A DNA stretch of 64,000 bases from Flavobacterium sp. N3904 (lineage in GTDB: Bacteria > Bacteroidota > Bacteroidia > Flavobacteriales > Flavobacteriaceae), in contig NZ_CP110009.1 in assembly GCF_025947305.1 (NCBI RefSeq), forward strand, positions 1,364,001 through 1,428,000, in the 5' to 3' direction. The notes under the pieces were generated by a model, which saw only the letters and a list, made by a program, of their open reading frames with translations, made no database searches and was not told where the DNA came from. Of this stretch, positions 1 to 8,212 are shown piece by piece. Numbering within the stretch: the first letter of the stretch is position 1; each line of letters starts with the position of its first letter. A program made the translations under genes and the position numbers.

Positions 1-788
1 CCGATTTGGTAGAGCCTCTTTCATTAGACGAAGCGTATCTAGATGTTACTAAAAACAAAAAAGGTAATCCCAGCGCCAGTTTATTGGCACAAGAAATAAG
101 AGCAAGAATATTTAGCGAAGTTGGACTAACGGCTTCGGCTGGAATTTCGGTCAATAAGTTTGTTGCTAAAATCGCGAGCGATTACAACAAACCCAACGGT
201 CAAAAAACGGTCAATCCAGACGAAGTTATTTCTTTTTTGGAGCAATTGCCCATTCAAAAATTCTATGGAGTCGGTAAGGTCACTGCCGAAAAAATGTTTC
301 AACTTGGAATTTTTACTGGTTTAGATCTTAAAACTAAACCAGTCGAGTTTCTTGAAAAACATTTTGGAAAATCCGGTGGTTTCTATTACAACGTGGTTCG
401 AGGCATTCACAACAGTGAAGTAAAATCAAACCGGATTACAAAATCTGTAGCAGCAGAACATACTTTTGATGTCAATCTTTCTTCTGAAATATTCATGATT
501 GAAAAACTCGAAAAAATAGCGATGGAACTGGAACGTCGTTTAAAAAAACATCAAATTTCCGGCAAAACGATTACATTAAAAATCAAGTACAGTGATTTTA
601 CCCAACAGACCAGAAGCAAAACAATGCCTTATTTTATTTCGGATAAAGCATTGATTTTGGAAACAGTCAGGGAATTATTATTTCAAGAAAAAATGAAAGA
701 ATCGGTGCGGCTACTTGGAATATCTCTGAGCAATTTAAATACCGAAATAAAAAAAACTATAGTGGTACAACTCAAATTTGATTTTTGA
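1..788 (+). CDS. dinB: DNA polymerase IV, 3' part (truncated by window start)
   Basis: Y-family translesion DNA polymerase that copies past damaged bases. The frame is open from the first bases of the window, so the gene begins upstream; roughly the first 100 residues of a normal Pol IV are missing. The catalytic carboxylate motif SLDEAYLDVT is right at the visible N-terminus. It is followed by the palm segment GISVNKFVAKIASDYNKP, a helix-hairpin-helix thumb region around FYGVGKVTAEKM, and the C-terminal little-finger domain (about residues 155-250). The stop is TGA at 786-788. The TTG at position 6 is not the start, because the motif before it (D-L-V-E-P) continues the family sequence. Confidence 0.95.
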   Translation, partial: DLVEPLSLDEAYLDVTKNKKGNPSASLLAQEIRARIFSEVGLTASAGISVNKFVAKIASDYNKPNGQKTVNPDEVISFLEQLPIQKFYGVGKVTAEKMFQLGIFTGLDLKTKPVEFLEKHFGKSGGFYYNVVRGIHNSEVKSNRITKSVAAEHTFDVNLSSEIFMIEKLEKIAMELERRLKKHQISGKTITLKIKYSDFTQQTRSKTMPYFISDKALILETVRELLFQEKMKESVRLLGISLSNLNTEIKKTIVVQLKFDF

Positions 789-882
789 TTTTGTAAATCT
801 GACGTTCAACAATAGTTAAACCAGCATGAATATTGGTATCTTCATTGGATTGTTATTACATTTGGATTTTAAAAATAGAATT

Positions 883-1398
883 ATGACAACTTCAATTGAC
901 AAGAAAAAGAGTAAAACTGAATATTTTGGCTTTTCAAAAAAAAATAATATTCCATTAATTTCTTGGGGATTGAGTTCAACATTTCACGTAGAAATTAAAA
1001 ATATCATTTCGGATGTTCATAAAATATCGAATCTCGCCCATAAAAAAAAGTGGAAAAATACAGATTGGAATTTTAAAATTAAATTGGAAGAAAAAGTAAT
1101 CCTCATTACAGATGCCAAATTAAACATTGTTTTTGCATCCCATAACATGCATAAAATGAATGGCTATTCTGAAAAAGAAGTTCTAGGTGAAAGTCCAAAA
1201 ATGTTTCAGGGAAAAGAAACCGTTGCGCAAACTTCACGAGAAATTAGCGAGGCTATTGCACTCCAAAAACCATTTGTAAAACAAGTTTTAAATTACAAAA
1301 AAACAGGAGAGCTGTATTATTGCAATATTGAAGGTTTTCCAATTTTTAATAAAAAAGGAGAGTTGGTCAATTTTATCGCATTTGAACAGGCAGCATAA
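883..1398 (+). CDS. PAS domain sensory protein
   Basis: A small single-domain protein of about 171 residues. The C-terminal two thirds (from about residue 68) reads as a PAS fold: a strand ending ITDAKLNIVFASHNMHKMNGY, the helix motif YSEKEVLGESPKMFQGKET, and the final strand pair ELYYCNIEGFPIFNKKGELV. This layout is close to LOV/PAS proteins, but the photoactive cysteine of LOV domains (NCRFLQ-type motif) is absent, so a flavin-adduct photosensor is unlikely. There is no kinase or output domain, so it may act by protein contact. The frame is open further upstream to an ATG at 826, but I prefer the ATG at 883 because the added 19 residues look like leader sequence. Ligand and partner are unknown. 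Confidence 0.75.
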   Translation: MTTSIDKKKSKTEYFGFSKKNNIPLISWGLSSTFHVEIKNIISDVHKISNLAHKKKWKNTDWNFKIKLEEKVILITDAKLNIVFASHNMHKMNGYSEKEVLGESPKMFQGKETVAQTSREISEAIALQKPFVKQVLNYKKTGELYYCNIEGFPIFNKKGELVNFIAFEQAA

Positions 1399-1433
1399 GT
1401 TATTAAAAAAAATAATTTTGGCTATTTTTAAAG

Positions 1434-2372
1434 TTATTGTTGCTGCTGCTCAATATAACTTATTTGTTCCTTTATTTCTTGAGGTATTTCTCCTTGCATT
1501 ACATCATTTATTTCCTCATAATGCCTACCGTCTTCATAACGGATAGATACAGAAACTGATAAGGTTTGTCTTGCAATGCCTTTAAAAGTTCCTTTTATTG
1601 GGGTGCAATCGTGAAAATTTCGCCCTACTGCTAATTTTACATGATTGCCCATTGTCCAAATATTATTGGTAGGATCCAGACCTAGCCAACCTTGATTGGG
1701 AGTATAGATTTCGACCCAGGCATGTGTGGCACCTTCGCCTCTTAAACCCGTTGTGAAGGGACAAATATAGCCGCTTACATATCTTGACGGAATACCGGCC
1801 GTACGTAAAAGTTGCAATAATACATTGGCAAAATCTTGACAAACGCCTTTTTTAATTTCTAGAATTTCATCAATTGTGGTCTCAATATTTGTAATTCCTT
1901 TGGTATATGTAAAGTTGGTAAATATATATTGATTGCATAATTGCGCAATTTCTATAATGGGTTTGTTTGCAATATCCAGTTCTTTTAAAACAGCCTCTAT
2001 TTCATTTTGTTTTAGAATCGTCTCTGGGTAGCAAAGCCTTAATAATGTTATATTCTTATTTTTTTCTACTTCCAGATCTTGAATAGTTGTATTGTCTATA
2101 TTGGGAATTTTAAGAGAATGATTGACACGAACCAACATATTTGACTCTATGATCATTTCCTGATGAGACTCCAAATTGTTAAAATTAGCAACACGATTAC
2201 CGTAATAGTCTTGATGATAATCTACTTCTGGATCACTAGTAATCACGAGTTTGTATTCAAGAACATCCTGATTGTCAAAATTATGTGGAAACAAACGTAT
2301 TTCGTTTATGCTCTCTTTTATAGGCCAATTGTATTGATACTTTGTAGTGTGAACTATTTTAAATACTGCCAT
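1434..2372 (-). CDS. Transglutaminase-like cysteine protease-fold protein
   Basis: 312 residues. The N-terminal half matches the bacterial transglutaminase N-terminal beta domain (starting VFKIVHTTKYQYNWPI). The C-terminal half has the papain-like transglutaminase core with the expected triad: Cys178 in KKGVCQDFAN, His217 in GEGATHAWVEIY and Asp233 in GWLGLDPTNN. In this family the enzyme is thought to cut or join amide bonds in peptides. It has no signal peptide, so it should be cytoplasmic. It sits 6 bp downstream of the alpha-E gene, and an ATP-grasp gene lies further upstream on the same strand. This trio recurs across bacteria and has been proposed as an amide-ligase/peptide-processing system (Iyer and Aravind's amidoligase survey). 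The actual substrate is unknown. Confidence 0.9.
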   Translation of the reverse strand: MAVFKIVHTTKYQYNWPIKESINEIRLFPHNFDNQDVLEYKLVITSDPEVDYHQDYYGNRVANFNNLESHQEMIIESNMLVRVNHSLKIPNIDNTTIQDLEVEKNKNITLLRLCYPETILKQNEIEAVLKELDIANKPIIEIAQLCNQYIFTNFTYTKGITNIETTIDEILEIKKGVCQDFANVLLQLLRTAGIPSRYVSGYICPFTTGLRGEGATHAWVEIYTPNQGWLGLDPTNNIWTMGNHVKLAVGRNFHDCTPIKGTFKGIARQTLSVSVSIRYEDGRHYEEINDVMQGEIPQEIKEQISYIEQQQQ

Positions 2373-2378
2373 AGGATA

Positions 2379-3335
2379 CTAGGTGTAGGAGAAAAATAAT
2401 TTTGAAAAATCGATAGAAAACTGATTCAGTTGTGTTTTTGTGTTTTCTAGAACTTCTTCTAATTGTTTGTCTGTTAAGTGTTGATAATCGGTAAAGGCTA
2501 TATAGCTTTTTAATCTCCCAAATTGATTGTATAATGTTCTGGCCTCACTTAGTTCATTGTCTTTTACCAGACAATCCAAATATTTATTAATTAAATCAAG
2601 AGTATAAATTACAGAATGAGCAAAATCGCGATTAAAAATGACATGTTGAACTATTTTCCTGTTGTGTTTAAGGTTGCTATAGCTTTTTAGATACAATTCA
2701 TAACCGGATAATGATAGCAATAATCTGCGCCAATACATTACGTCTTCATTTCCATCCAAATTATAATTTATCGGTGCATAATACGATTGTGTCATAGATA
2801 TCGTTTGCAAGCACCGTTCTATAAGTTTTCCTATATTCGAAAAGCTCCAACCTAATCCTCTAGGCATGGTTACGTGAGAAATTCCATTATAAAGCAAGAG
2901 ATCTTTGTTGAGTTTGTTAACAATATTTAAGGCATCTGACGTTTCTAGTTTTTTTGGTAGCTCGGGAGAATTCATATAATGATACAACGAATTGATATGT
3001 TCCCAAAGTTCTTTGGTTATTTTGTCTTGGGAACCTCTGGCATTTTCTCTGGCTTTTATTACCAGATTTTTTACCGAATTGTGATTCAAACTATCACAAA
3101 TAATGTATTTGAGCACAAAGTTGGTATCATACTGCACCTCATTTATTTGATCGTAGGTTAAATCAGTATAATATTTTAGCAAAGGTTTGTATCCTTGACA
3201 ATCATCATCTGTTTCTTTGTCAAATGACAGAATGTAACTTGTATTGAGAGTAAGTAACATTCCATCAGTTCTTTCCATATATCTGTTGAGCCAAAACATT
3301 CCGTCTGCAACTCGACTTAGCATATTTGCTTTCAT
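2379..3335 (-). CDS. Alpha-E domain protein (DUF403)
   Basis: 318 residues, all-helical, with the alpha-E signature at the start: MLSRVADGMFWLNRYMER, followed later by PRGLGWSFSNIGKLIERCLQT and a run of conserved acidic and aromatic positions. The family is found almost only beside circularly permuted ATP-grasp ligases and transglutaminases, and its biochemical role is not established. It ends 6 bp before the transglutaminase gene and is very likely co-transcribed with it. The distance to the ATP-grasp gene is unusually long here (about 790 bp), filled by a repeat element and two small ORFs. One of these begins with a degenerate copy of this protein's own N-terminus. Confidence 0.9.
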   Translation of the reverse strand: MKANMLSRVADGMFWLNRYMERTDGMLLTLNTSYILSFDKETDDDCQGYKPLLKYYTDLTYDQINEVQYDTNFVLKYIICDSLNHNSVKNLVIKARENARGSQDKITKELWEHINSLYHYMNSPELPKKLETSDALNIVNKLNKDLLLYNGISHVTMPRGLGWSFSNIGKLIERCLQTISMTQSYYAPINYNLDGNEDVMYWRRLLLSLSGYELYLKSYSNLKHNRKIVQHVIFNRDFAHSVIYTLDLINKYLDCLVKDNELSEARTLYNQFGRLKSYIAFTDYQHLTDKQLEEVLENTKTQLNQFSIDFSKLFFSYT

Positions 3336-3412
3336 CTACTTCAATTTATAAATTTTAAAAAAGCTTTTTTATTAGCAACAGAATAATTGTAACATTTTCT
3401 GCCAAAATTATG

Positions 3413-3556
3413 TACTGCGTCAGTTCGCAAAAACTCGTGTGGGCGTGACCCTGTTGAAAAAAGAGGCTTACTTGTAGTGACGCTTATACAGCCCCTTTCC
3501 TCAACAGGGTCGGGCTATCAAGAGCGCATGGCGCCTTGCTTTATCCCTCACGCAAT
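3413..3556 (-). repeat. Dispersed structured intergenic repeat, copy A
   Basis: Read on the minus strand it runs GCGTGAGGGATAA ... GATAGCCCGACC ... GGGTCACGCCCACACGAG ... AACTGACGCAGTA. It contains an 11-bp inverted repeat (GACCCTGTTGA at 3447-3457 against TCAACAGGGTC at 3501-3511). The same ends and spacing recur at 13363-13504 (plus strand) and, more diverged, at 7894-7998. It lies in the gap between the alpha-E gene and the small ORFs. No coding potential is apparent. Whether it acts as DNA (mobile MITE-like) or RNA is not clear. Confidence 0.75.
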
Positions 3557-3629
3557 CCCATAAATCGCCATCTCGTAATATATACAAGTTCACAACGATT
3601 GAAAAGAGGGACCTAAATAATGCTCTATT

Positions 3630-3758
3630 TTAGCATTTGAATATAATAGGTTCTACAATGGTTTCTATTATTGACTCGATGATAGGAGCCTGAGATTCTG
3701 TGTATTTGTTGAGTAAAAACATCCCGTTTGTAACTCCACTTAGCATAGTTGTTTTCAT
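3630..3758 (-). pseudogene. 42-codon ORF starting with a degenerate copy of the alpha-E N-terminus
   Basis: The minus-strand ORF begins MKTTMLSGVTNGMFLLNKY. This aligns residue for residue with the start of the neighbouring alpha-E protein (MKANMLSRVADGMFWLNRY). After about 21 codons the similarity ends and the ORF runs on as an Ile/Glu-rich tail to TAA at 3630-3632. The DNA around the start codon is also similar, so this looks like a partial duplication of the 5' end of the alpha-E gene. It may be a dead fragment. It could also be a short peptide, since it keeps an open frame and sits inside a cluster thought to modify peptides. I lean to a decaying duplicate. Confidence 0.55.
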
Positions 3759-3782
3759 TTGAATTGATTTTAAAAATTGATA

Positions 3783-4100
3783 TTAATAGATTTTGATTTT
3801 ATTTATAAATCGCTTGATTAAATTTTCTTCTGTTTCACTGTTTGGTTTTTCCAAAATAGGTTCCTCAACAGTTTTAATTGACTTTATTTTTTCTTTTTTT
3901 GGTTTAATTTCGATATTTGAATCTAAATTGGGTATTTCAGGTTCTGCTGATATTGTTATTTTTTCGATTACGGTTTCGTTTGAAATCTCTTCTTTAGGTT
4001 CAGTTGGTTTCGCTTCGTTTAAATGGTCTAAAACCATTTCTGGTAAAAAGGCAAACATAGGGTTGTCGTTTTTTTCTGTGTTTATTGTCTTTGTTTTCAT
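3783..4100 (-). CDS. Small acidic, probably disordered protein in the ATP-grasp cluster
   Basis: 105 residues, 28 bp downstream of the ATP-grasp gene on the same strand, so likely co-transcribed. Composition is dominated by Glu, Lys, Pro, Ile, Thr and Ser, with several EKP/EPK-type repeats and no recognisable fold. Both ends look ordered: an N-terminal MFAFLPEMVLDHLNEA and a basic C-terminal helix LIKRFINKIKIY. I do not recognise a family. Given the neighbours (ATP-grasp ligase, alpha-E, transglutaminase) it could be an accessory or a substrate of that system, but nothing in the sequence proves this. Confidence 0.55.
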   Translation of the reverse strand: MKTKTINTEKNDNPMFAFLPEMVLDHLNEAKPTEPKEEISNETVIEKITISAEPEIPNLDSNIEIKPKKEKIKSIKTVEEPILEKPNSETEENLIKRFINKIKIY

Positions 4101-4128
4101 TTTGATTCATTTTAATATTAAAATGAAA

Positions 4129-5580
4129 TTACTTTATGATCCAAGTGTCTTTGCTTCCTCCTCCTTGAGAAGAGTTGACGACCAATGAACCTTCTGTTAG
4201 CGCGACTCGAGTCAGTCCGCCAGGCACTATTTCTACTCCATTGGGTCCACATAAAGCATAAGGTCTTAGATCTACATGGCGTAATTTCAATTGGCCATCA
4301 ATTAAGCAGGGAACTGTACTGAGTTGAATAATAGGTTGTGCGATAAAATTTCTGGGATTGGCTAGAATGGCAATTTTTCCATTTTCAAGTTCTTCTTGGG
4401 TAGCTTTGTTTCCCATAATCATTCCGTAACCACCACTCCCATTGGTTTCTTTGATTACCATATTTTCCATATCGGCAAATACCAATTCTCTTTCTTCTTT
4501 ATTTTCCATTTGGTATGTTGGAACATTTTTAAGTATAGGTTCTTCGTTAAGGTAATATTTTATCATATCTGGCACATACGCATAGACTGCTTTGTCATCG
4601 GCAACACCATTTCCAACGGCGTTTACCAAGGCTACATTGCCGTGGCGATAAGCGCTAATCAGTCCAGGAACACCCAATGTGCTTTCAGGTTTAAAAACCA
4701 ACGGATCCAAATAATCGTCGTCCAAACGTCGGTAAATAACATCAACTTGTTGCAAGCCCGAAGTGGTTTTCATATATACTTTATTATTGTTGACCGTCAA
4801 GTCTCTTCCTTCTACTAGCGGAATTCCCATTTGGCGAGCCAAAAAAGTGTGCTCATAATAAGCCGAATTATAAACGCCCGGTGTGAGCAAAACCACGTTA
4901 GGATTGGATACATTTCGAGGGGATAACGAAACCAAGATATTGTGAAATATCATCGGGTAGTTTCCTACCATGCTCACTTTATTGGAAGTAAGCATATCTG
5001 GAAAAATTCGTTTGGTGATTTCCCGATTCTCCAACATATAACTCACACCGCTGGGACATCGTAGGTTGTCTTCAAGAACGTAAAATTCACCTTTTGCTCC
5101 TCGAATCAAATCGATTCCGGCAATGTGGACATGAATATTATGAGGTACTTTTATTCCGTGAACTTCCTGTATATAGTGGGGACATGACGCCACTAATGCA
5201 GCAGGAATTATTCCGTCTTTTATAATTTGTTGTCCATTATAAACATCTTCCAAAAACAGATTTAGTGCTTTTAAACGTTGTTTGATTCCAGTTTCTACTT
5301 CGCTCCATTCTGCTTTTGTAATGATTCTGGGAATAATATCAAATGGAAAAATTCTTTCTATTCCTTGATTATTATCACTATAAACCGTAAATGTTATACC
5401 CTGATTCATAAATAAATCTGAAGCCTGGATTTGTTTGTCATTTAGACTTTCTGGATTTAAATTTTGTAATGATTGAAGGACTTGAGCGTAGGAATCTCTT
5501 ACCCCTTCATTTGAGAACATCTCATCCCATCCCTTTGGGTTTAGTTTTGGTATCAATTTCATCATATTTCTCGGTATCAA
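4129..5580 (-). CDS. Circularly permuted ATP-grasp ligase
   Basis: 483 residues, the usual length for the circularly permuted ATP-grasp type 2 family. Recognisable family blocks are the N-terminal PKGWDEMFSNEGVRDSY, the FPFDIIPRIITKAEW block, VHIAGIDLIRGAKGEFYVLEDN (ATP/metal-binding Glu-Asp), RCPSGVSYMLENRE, YRRLDDDYLDPL, the glycine-rich VIKETNGSGGYGMIMG nucleotide loop, and the C-terminal LRHVDLRPYAL and SSQGGGSKDTW. These enzymes activate a carboxylate with ATP to form an amide; the acceptor is unknown. It is the first gene of the minus-strand cluster that continues with a small acidic ORF, alpha-E and transglutaminase. The upstream 358 bp separate it from tRNA-Asn. Confidence 0.93.
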   Translation of the reverse strand: MIPRNMMKLIPKLNPKGWDEMFSNEGVRDSYAQVLQSLQNLNPESLNDKQIQASDLFMNQGITFTVYSDNNQGIERIFPFDIIPRIITKAEWSEVETGIKQRLKALNLFLEDVYNGQQIIKDGIIPAALVASCPHYIQEVHGIKVPHNIHVHIAGIDLIRGAKGEFYVLEDNLRCPSGVSYMLENREITKRIFPDMLTSNKVSMVGNYPMIFHNILVSLSPRNVSNPNVVLLTPGVYNSAYYEHTFLARQMGIPLVEGRDLTVNNNKVYMKTTSGLQQVDVIYRRLDDDYLDPLVFKPESTLGVPGLISAYRHGNVALVNAVGNGVADDKAVYAYVPDMIKYYLNEEPILKNVPTYQMENKEERELVFADMENMVIKETNGSGGYGMIMGNKATQEELENGKIAILANPRNFIAQPIIQLSTVPCLIDGQLKLRHVDLRPYALCGPNGVEIVPGGLTRVALTEGSLVVNSSQGGGSKDTWIIK

Positions 5581-5898
5581 ATAATTAATATTTCGGTTTA
5601 ATATGAGCTTTCTGGGCTGTATTTTAAACTAAATTATTAAATTATTATCACTGAAATCAACAATGATGTGATTATTTGATAATTTATATGACTTTCTTTT
5701 TTAGCGAATCTTTTTTTAATAATTCTAATTTTTTTTATTGAATTTTTTTTCGATTCCGCATTCGATAAATTGATATTTTGGAGACACTCTTATCTAAGTA
5801 TGTGTATCTTTCCGTTTGAGAGTGTGTTTTTTAAAGAGGTTGGAGCGTTAAGTCAATAGTCCAGATTTGGATATTTCGAATGAAAAAAAATTATAACA
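5581..5898. other. Intergenic leader region, AT-rich with one long hairpin
   Basis: No gene is apparent. It carries long A/T runs and one imperfect hairpin near 5783-5827 (ACACTCT against AGAGTGT with a loop of about 30 bases, followed by a T run on the plus strand). It should contain the promoter and 5' leader of the ATP-grasp cluster on the minus strand, but I cannot place a convincing TAnnTTTG box. Confidence 0.4.
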
Positions 5899-5932
5899 AA
5901 AAAAAGACCATCATCTCTGATAGTCTTTTTTA
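5899..5932 (-). terminator. Terminator of tRNA-Asn copy 1
   Basis: Hairpin AAAGACTATC / GATGGTCTTT (minus strand, one mismatch region) followed by a T run, 7 bases after the tRNA 3' end. Nearly the same hairpin follows tRNA-Asn copy 2 (8512-8543) and the tRNA fragment (8104-8133), so it was duplicated together with the tRNA. Confidence 0.8.
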
Positions 5933-5938
5933 ATAATG

Positions 5939-6012
5939 CTCCCTCTCTTGGGCTCGAACCAAGGACCCTCTGATTAACAGTCAGATGCTCTAACCAACTG
6001 AGCTAAGAAGGA
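5939..6012 (-). tRNA. tRNA-Asn (anticodon GTT), copy 1
   Basis: 74-nt cloverleaf on the minus strand. The acceptor stem is TCCTTCT/AGAGGGA (one T-G pair), the D arm GCTCAGTTGGTTAGAGC, the anticodon arm TCTGA-CTGTTAA-TCAGA with GTT at 34-36, and the T arm CTTGG-TTCGAGC-CCAAG. CCA is not encoded. An identical copy is at 8554-8627, and flanking promoter and terminator sequence is also shared between the copies. Confidence 0.97.
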
Positions 6013-6037
6013 AAGTGTATTCACTTTTGAAGCGGTG

Positions 6038-6068
6038 CAAAGATATACTTTTATTTGAATGTACCAAA
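6038..6068 (-). promoter_or_regulatory. Promoter of tRNA-Asn copy 1
   Basis: On the minus strand TTTG (6065-6068), 19 bases, then TATCTTTG (6038-6045), a full match to the Bacteroidota TTTG-N19-TAnnTTTG consensus. It is followed by the tRNA 25 bases further on. The same geometry precedes copy 2. Confidence 0.8.
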
Positions 6069-6289
6069 TAATTTTTTTAGTTTTAATAAAACCTTTTGAG
6101 GTATTGAATTTACTGTGTTTTAAGTAAAAAAAGGCAGTCAGAAATGATTGTGTTTTTGATAATACTGCCCTTTTAAGTAAAATATTTTGTCCAAATGCAA
6201 TGATTTAAATACGTACTATTGTGTAAATTAAAGGATTGTCTTTTTTGTTGTGTGAATTCAATTCTTAGTGATTGAAATCCCCTTACAAA

Positions 6290-7642
6290 TTAGTATTCAT
6301 AAATTGCATAACCCCAAGGGTTCATTTTCCATTCTTTGGAGCTTAGAGTCTCTTCATTTTCTTTAAACACATTATGTACTTTTCCTGTCAAAGTCACGTC
6401 TTTGATGGATACAGCCTGCTCACTTGCCGAAAAATTAAGAATCACCAAGACTTTTTTATTTCCTTTTTCTCGCACATAAGCATAAATTGCTTTATCGTCG
6501 CCGAGATGTATTTTTTTAAAAGAGGCATTAGCTGCAAGAGCTTCATTTCTTGTTCTTAAATCAAGTAATGTTTTGTAAAACTTTTCTCTTTGAAAGTTTT
6601 TAAACGTTATCGGATCTTTTTCAAAAAATTCTAATGGTCTTAAAAGAGGCTCTTCTTGTCCGCTGTAAATTAGGGGAACGCTGTTTTTCATAGTTTGTGT
6701 AAAAACGGCAAACGGCGCATGGATAATTCCCGGAAAAGTTCCAAAATCAGCATGATTCCAACTATTTTCATCATGATTGCTTGTGAAATACATTTGAATC
6801 GTATTCTTTGGATACAAAATTTCATTTTCATTATTGATGCTGTCCAATGCCAATGCAGATTTTTCACCTTTGGCTACTTTCTCCATCATTTTGAACATGT
6901 GCCAAGGATATACCGCATCAAACCCGCTTTTAGGAAGATAAGTGCTGTCACCTTCGGCAAGCATGAAAATGTTTTTCATTTTTTTTAATTCAGGAATCGA
7001 TTTGCGCCAAAAACCAGCTGGTACATTCCATGCAACATCGCATCGAAATCCGTCTATATTGGCATCTTCAATCCAGTATTTCATAGCGCGAACCATACTG
7101 TCCTGCAATACAGGATTCTTATAGTTCAATTGTCTGGTATCTGCCCAATCAAAGGCAACTGCTGGTTTGCCGGAGCTGTCTTTTACAAAGAAATCCGGAT
7201 GTTGCGTAATCCATCGATGATCTGCTCCTGTATGATTGGGAACCCAATCTATTAATACTTTCATTCCCTTGTCATGAATAGTCTGAACCAATTTCTTAAA
7301 GTCATCCATTGTTCCGAATTCAGGATTAATTGCAGTATAATCGGAGACGGCGTAATAACTTCCCAACGTACCTTTTCGATCCAATTTACTGATAGGATTA
7401 ATTGGCATAAACCAAATGGTTTGTACGCCCATCGCTTTTAATCGGTCGAGGTGTTTGGCAAAAGCATTAAAAGTCCCTTCGGGTGTATATTGCCGAACGT
7501 TTACCTCATAAATATTGCCTTGCATAATCCAGGCAGGATGACCGTCTATTTGATTGTTATCGTTATTTGCTGATTTGTTTTGGCAGCAGGTCAAAGAAAA
7601 AGTCAATGCAACAAATAGAAGAAGAATAGGATTTTTTTTCAT
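6290..7642 (-). CDS. Alpha-amylase family (GH13) glycosidase, lipoprotein
   Basis: 450 residues. The N-terminus is a lipoprotein signal (KNPILLLFVALTFSLTCC, lipidated Cys about residue 20), so it should sit in the periplasm or on the outer membrane. The (beta/alpha)8 catalytic core is clear: VLIDWVPNHTG (region I), DGFRCDVAWNVP with nucleophile Asp202 (region II), FMLAEGD with acid/base Glu230 (region III) and FTSNHDENSW with Asp291 (region IV). A beta-sandwich C domain closes it (about 375-450). The size fits a small maltodextrin-acting amylase. It is a single gene between tRNA-Asn copies; no SusCD genes adjoin, so it is not part of a polysaccharide utilisation locus here. The start ATG at 7640-7642 opens directly into the signal peptide. 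Confidence 0.93.
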   Translation of the reverse strand: MKKNPILLLFVALTFSLTCCQNKSANNDNNQIDGHPAWIMQGNIYEVNVRQYTPEGTFNAFAKHLDRLKAMGVQTIWFMPINPISKLDRKGTLGSYYAVSDYTAINPEFGTMDDFKKLVQTIHDKGMKVLIDWVPNHTGADHRWITQHPDFFVKDSSGKPAVAFDWADTRQLNYKNPVLQDSMVRAMKYWIEDANIDGFRCDVAWNVPAGFWRKSIPELKKMKNIFMLAEGDSTYLPKSGFDAVYPWHMFKMMEKVAKGEKSALALDSINNENEILYPKNTIQMYFTSNHDENSWNHADFGTFPGIIHAPFAVFTQTMKNSVPLIYSGQEEPLLRPLEFFEKDPITFKNFQREKFYKTLLDLRTRNEALAANASFKKIHLGDDKAIYAYVREKGNKKVLVILNFSASEQAVSIKDVTLTGKVHNVFKENEETLSSKEWKMNPWGYAIYEY

Positions 7643-7893
7643 AGTGTTGAAAATTAAGTATTGAAATAAGTTTATATTTTGGAAGTGCTATAGTTTAAGC
7701 AACACGAAATGCTTTTCTATAAAGTACACAAACTTTCGGACTACCAATTTAGTGATTTATTAAATAAACTTGAAATAAAAAGGAAATTAATGTCTTAATC
7801 GTCAAGTTGTTTTGGTGATATAAGACATCGAATTTCTAGAAGGAAATCTTGATTTGAATCCCAAGCAACTTATTTTGAGTTCTATTTATAATT

Positions 7894-7998
7894 GGGGCAT
7901 GACCAGAATCCCGATAGCTATCGGGAAGGCTGTCCATTATATCTTTTTTTTTCTTAAAGAAGGAAAAGAAAAGGATGTCATTTCTATCCCTCATGCAA
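7894..7998 (-). repeat. Dispersed structured intergenic repeat, copy B (diverged)
   Basis: Minus strand reads GCATGAGGGATAGAAATGA ... GATATAATGGACAGCC ... GGTCATGCCCC, matching the skeleton of copies A and C (GCGTGAGGGATA, GATAGCCCGACC, GGGTCACGCCC). Internal hairpins are a T/A-rich arm pair around 7944-7975 and the 18-bp palindrome at 7909-7926, which takes the place of the GACCC/GGGTC stem of copy A. It lies between the amylase promoter region and the GIY-YIG locus. Confidence 0.65.
7909..7926. repeat. 18-bp palindrome, copy 1
   Basis: Perfect palindrome TCCCGATAGCTATCGGGA inside repeat copy B. Two more near-identical palindromes lie 220-290 bp away, inside a broken tRNA-Asn (8148-8165, 8182-8199). 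This is a REP-like short mobile or recombinogenic element. Confidence 0.8.
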
Positions 7999-8062
7999 TT
8001 TCGTTTTCAGACGGGCTTGTGAGTAATTCTTAAATTTTGAAGGAATTTTTGAGTTTTGCGGA

Positions 8063-8086
8063 CTATAGATTGTAAACACAGTTCAT
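8063..8086 (-). pseudogene. 5' stub of a second GIY-YIG gene
   Basis: The minus strand reads MNCVYNL then TAG. The first five codons and the upstream 60 or so bases (8069-8145) repeat the start of the intact GIY-YIG gene at 8494 (MNCVYIL) with its leader and terminator. It is evidence that the unit tRNA 3' half, terminator, GIY-YIG start is present twice in tandem. Confidence 0.7.
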
Positions 8087-8103
8087 AATTATAGATATAT
8101 AGC

Positions 8104-8133
8104 AAAAAAAGACTATCATTTCTGATAGTCTTT
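8104..8133 (-). terminator. Terminator copy behind the tRNA-Asn fragment
   Basis: Minus strand AAAGACTATCA-GAAA-TGATAGTCTTTTTTT, a perfect stem with a T tail. It is the same terminator as after the intact tRNA-Asn genes. It would also end transcription running through the GIY-YIG gene. Confidence 0.8.
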
Positions 8134-8147
8134 CTGCTTATTGCTCC

Positions 8148-8165
8148 TCCCGATAACTATCGGGA
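8148..8165. repeat. 18-bp palindrome, copy 2
   Basis: TCCCGATAACTATCGGGA, one base off a perfect palindrome. It replaces the acceptor-stem bases CTCT of the tRNA-Asn fragment. Confidence 0.8.
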
Positions 8166-8181
8166 CTTGGGCTCGAACCAA

Positions 8182-8199
8182 CCCCGATAGCTATCGGGG
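8182..8199. repeat. 18-bp palindrome, copy 3
   Basis: CCCCGATAGCTATCGGGG, perfect palindrome. It replaces five bases (GGACC on the plus strand) around the variable loop of the tRNA-Asn fragment. Confidence 0.8.
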
Positions 8200-8212
8200 C
8201 TCTGATTAACAG

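Noticed and set aside
826..882. Upstream start of the PAS protein at 826
   Set aside because: The extra 19 residues have no family similarity and a later ATG at 883 fits better; I cannot exclude the earlier start.
4396..4818. 140-residue plus-strand ORF
   Set aside because: It lies entirely antisense to the ATP-grasp gene and has no supporting signals.
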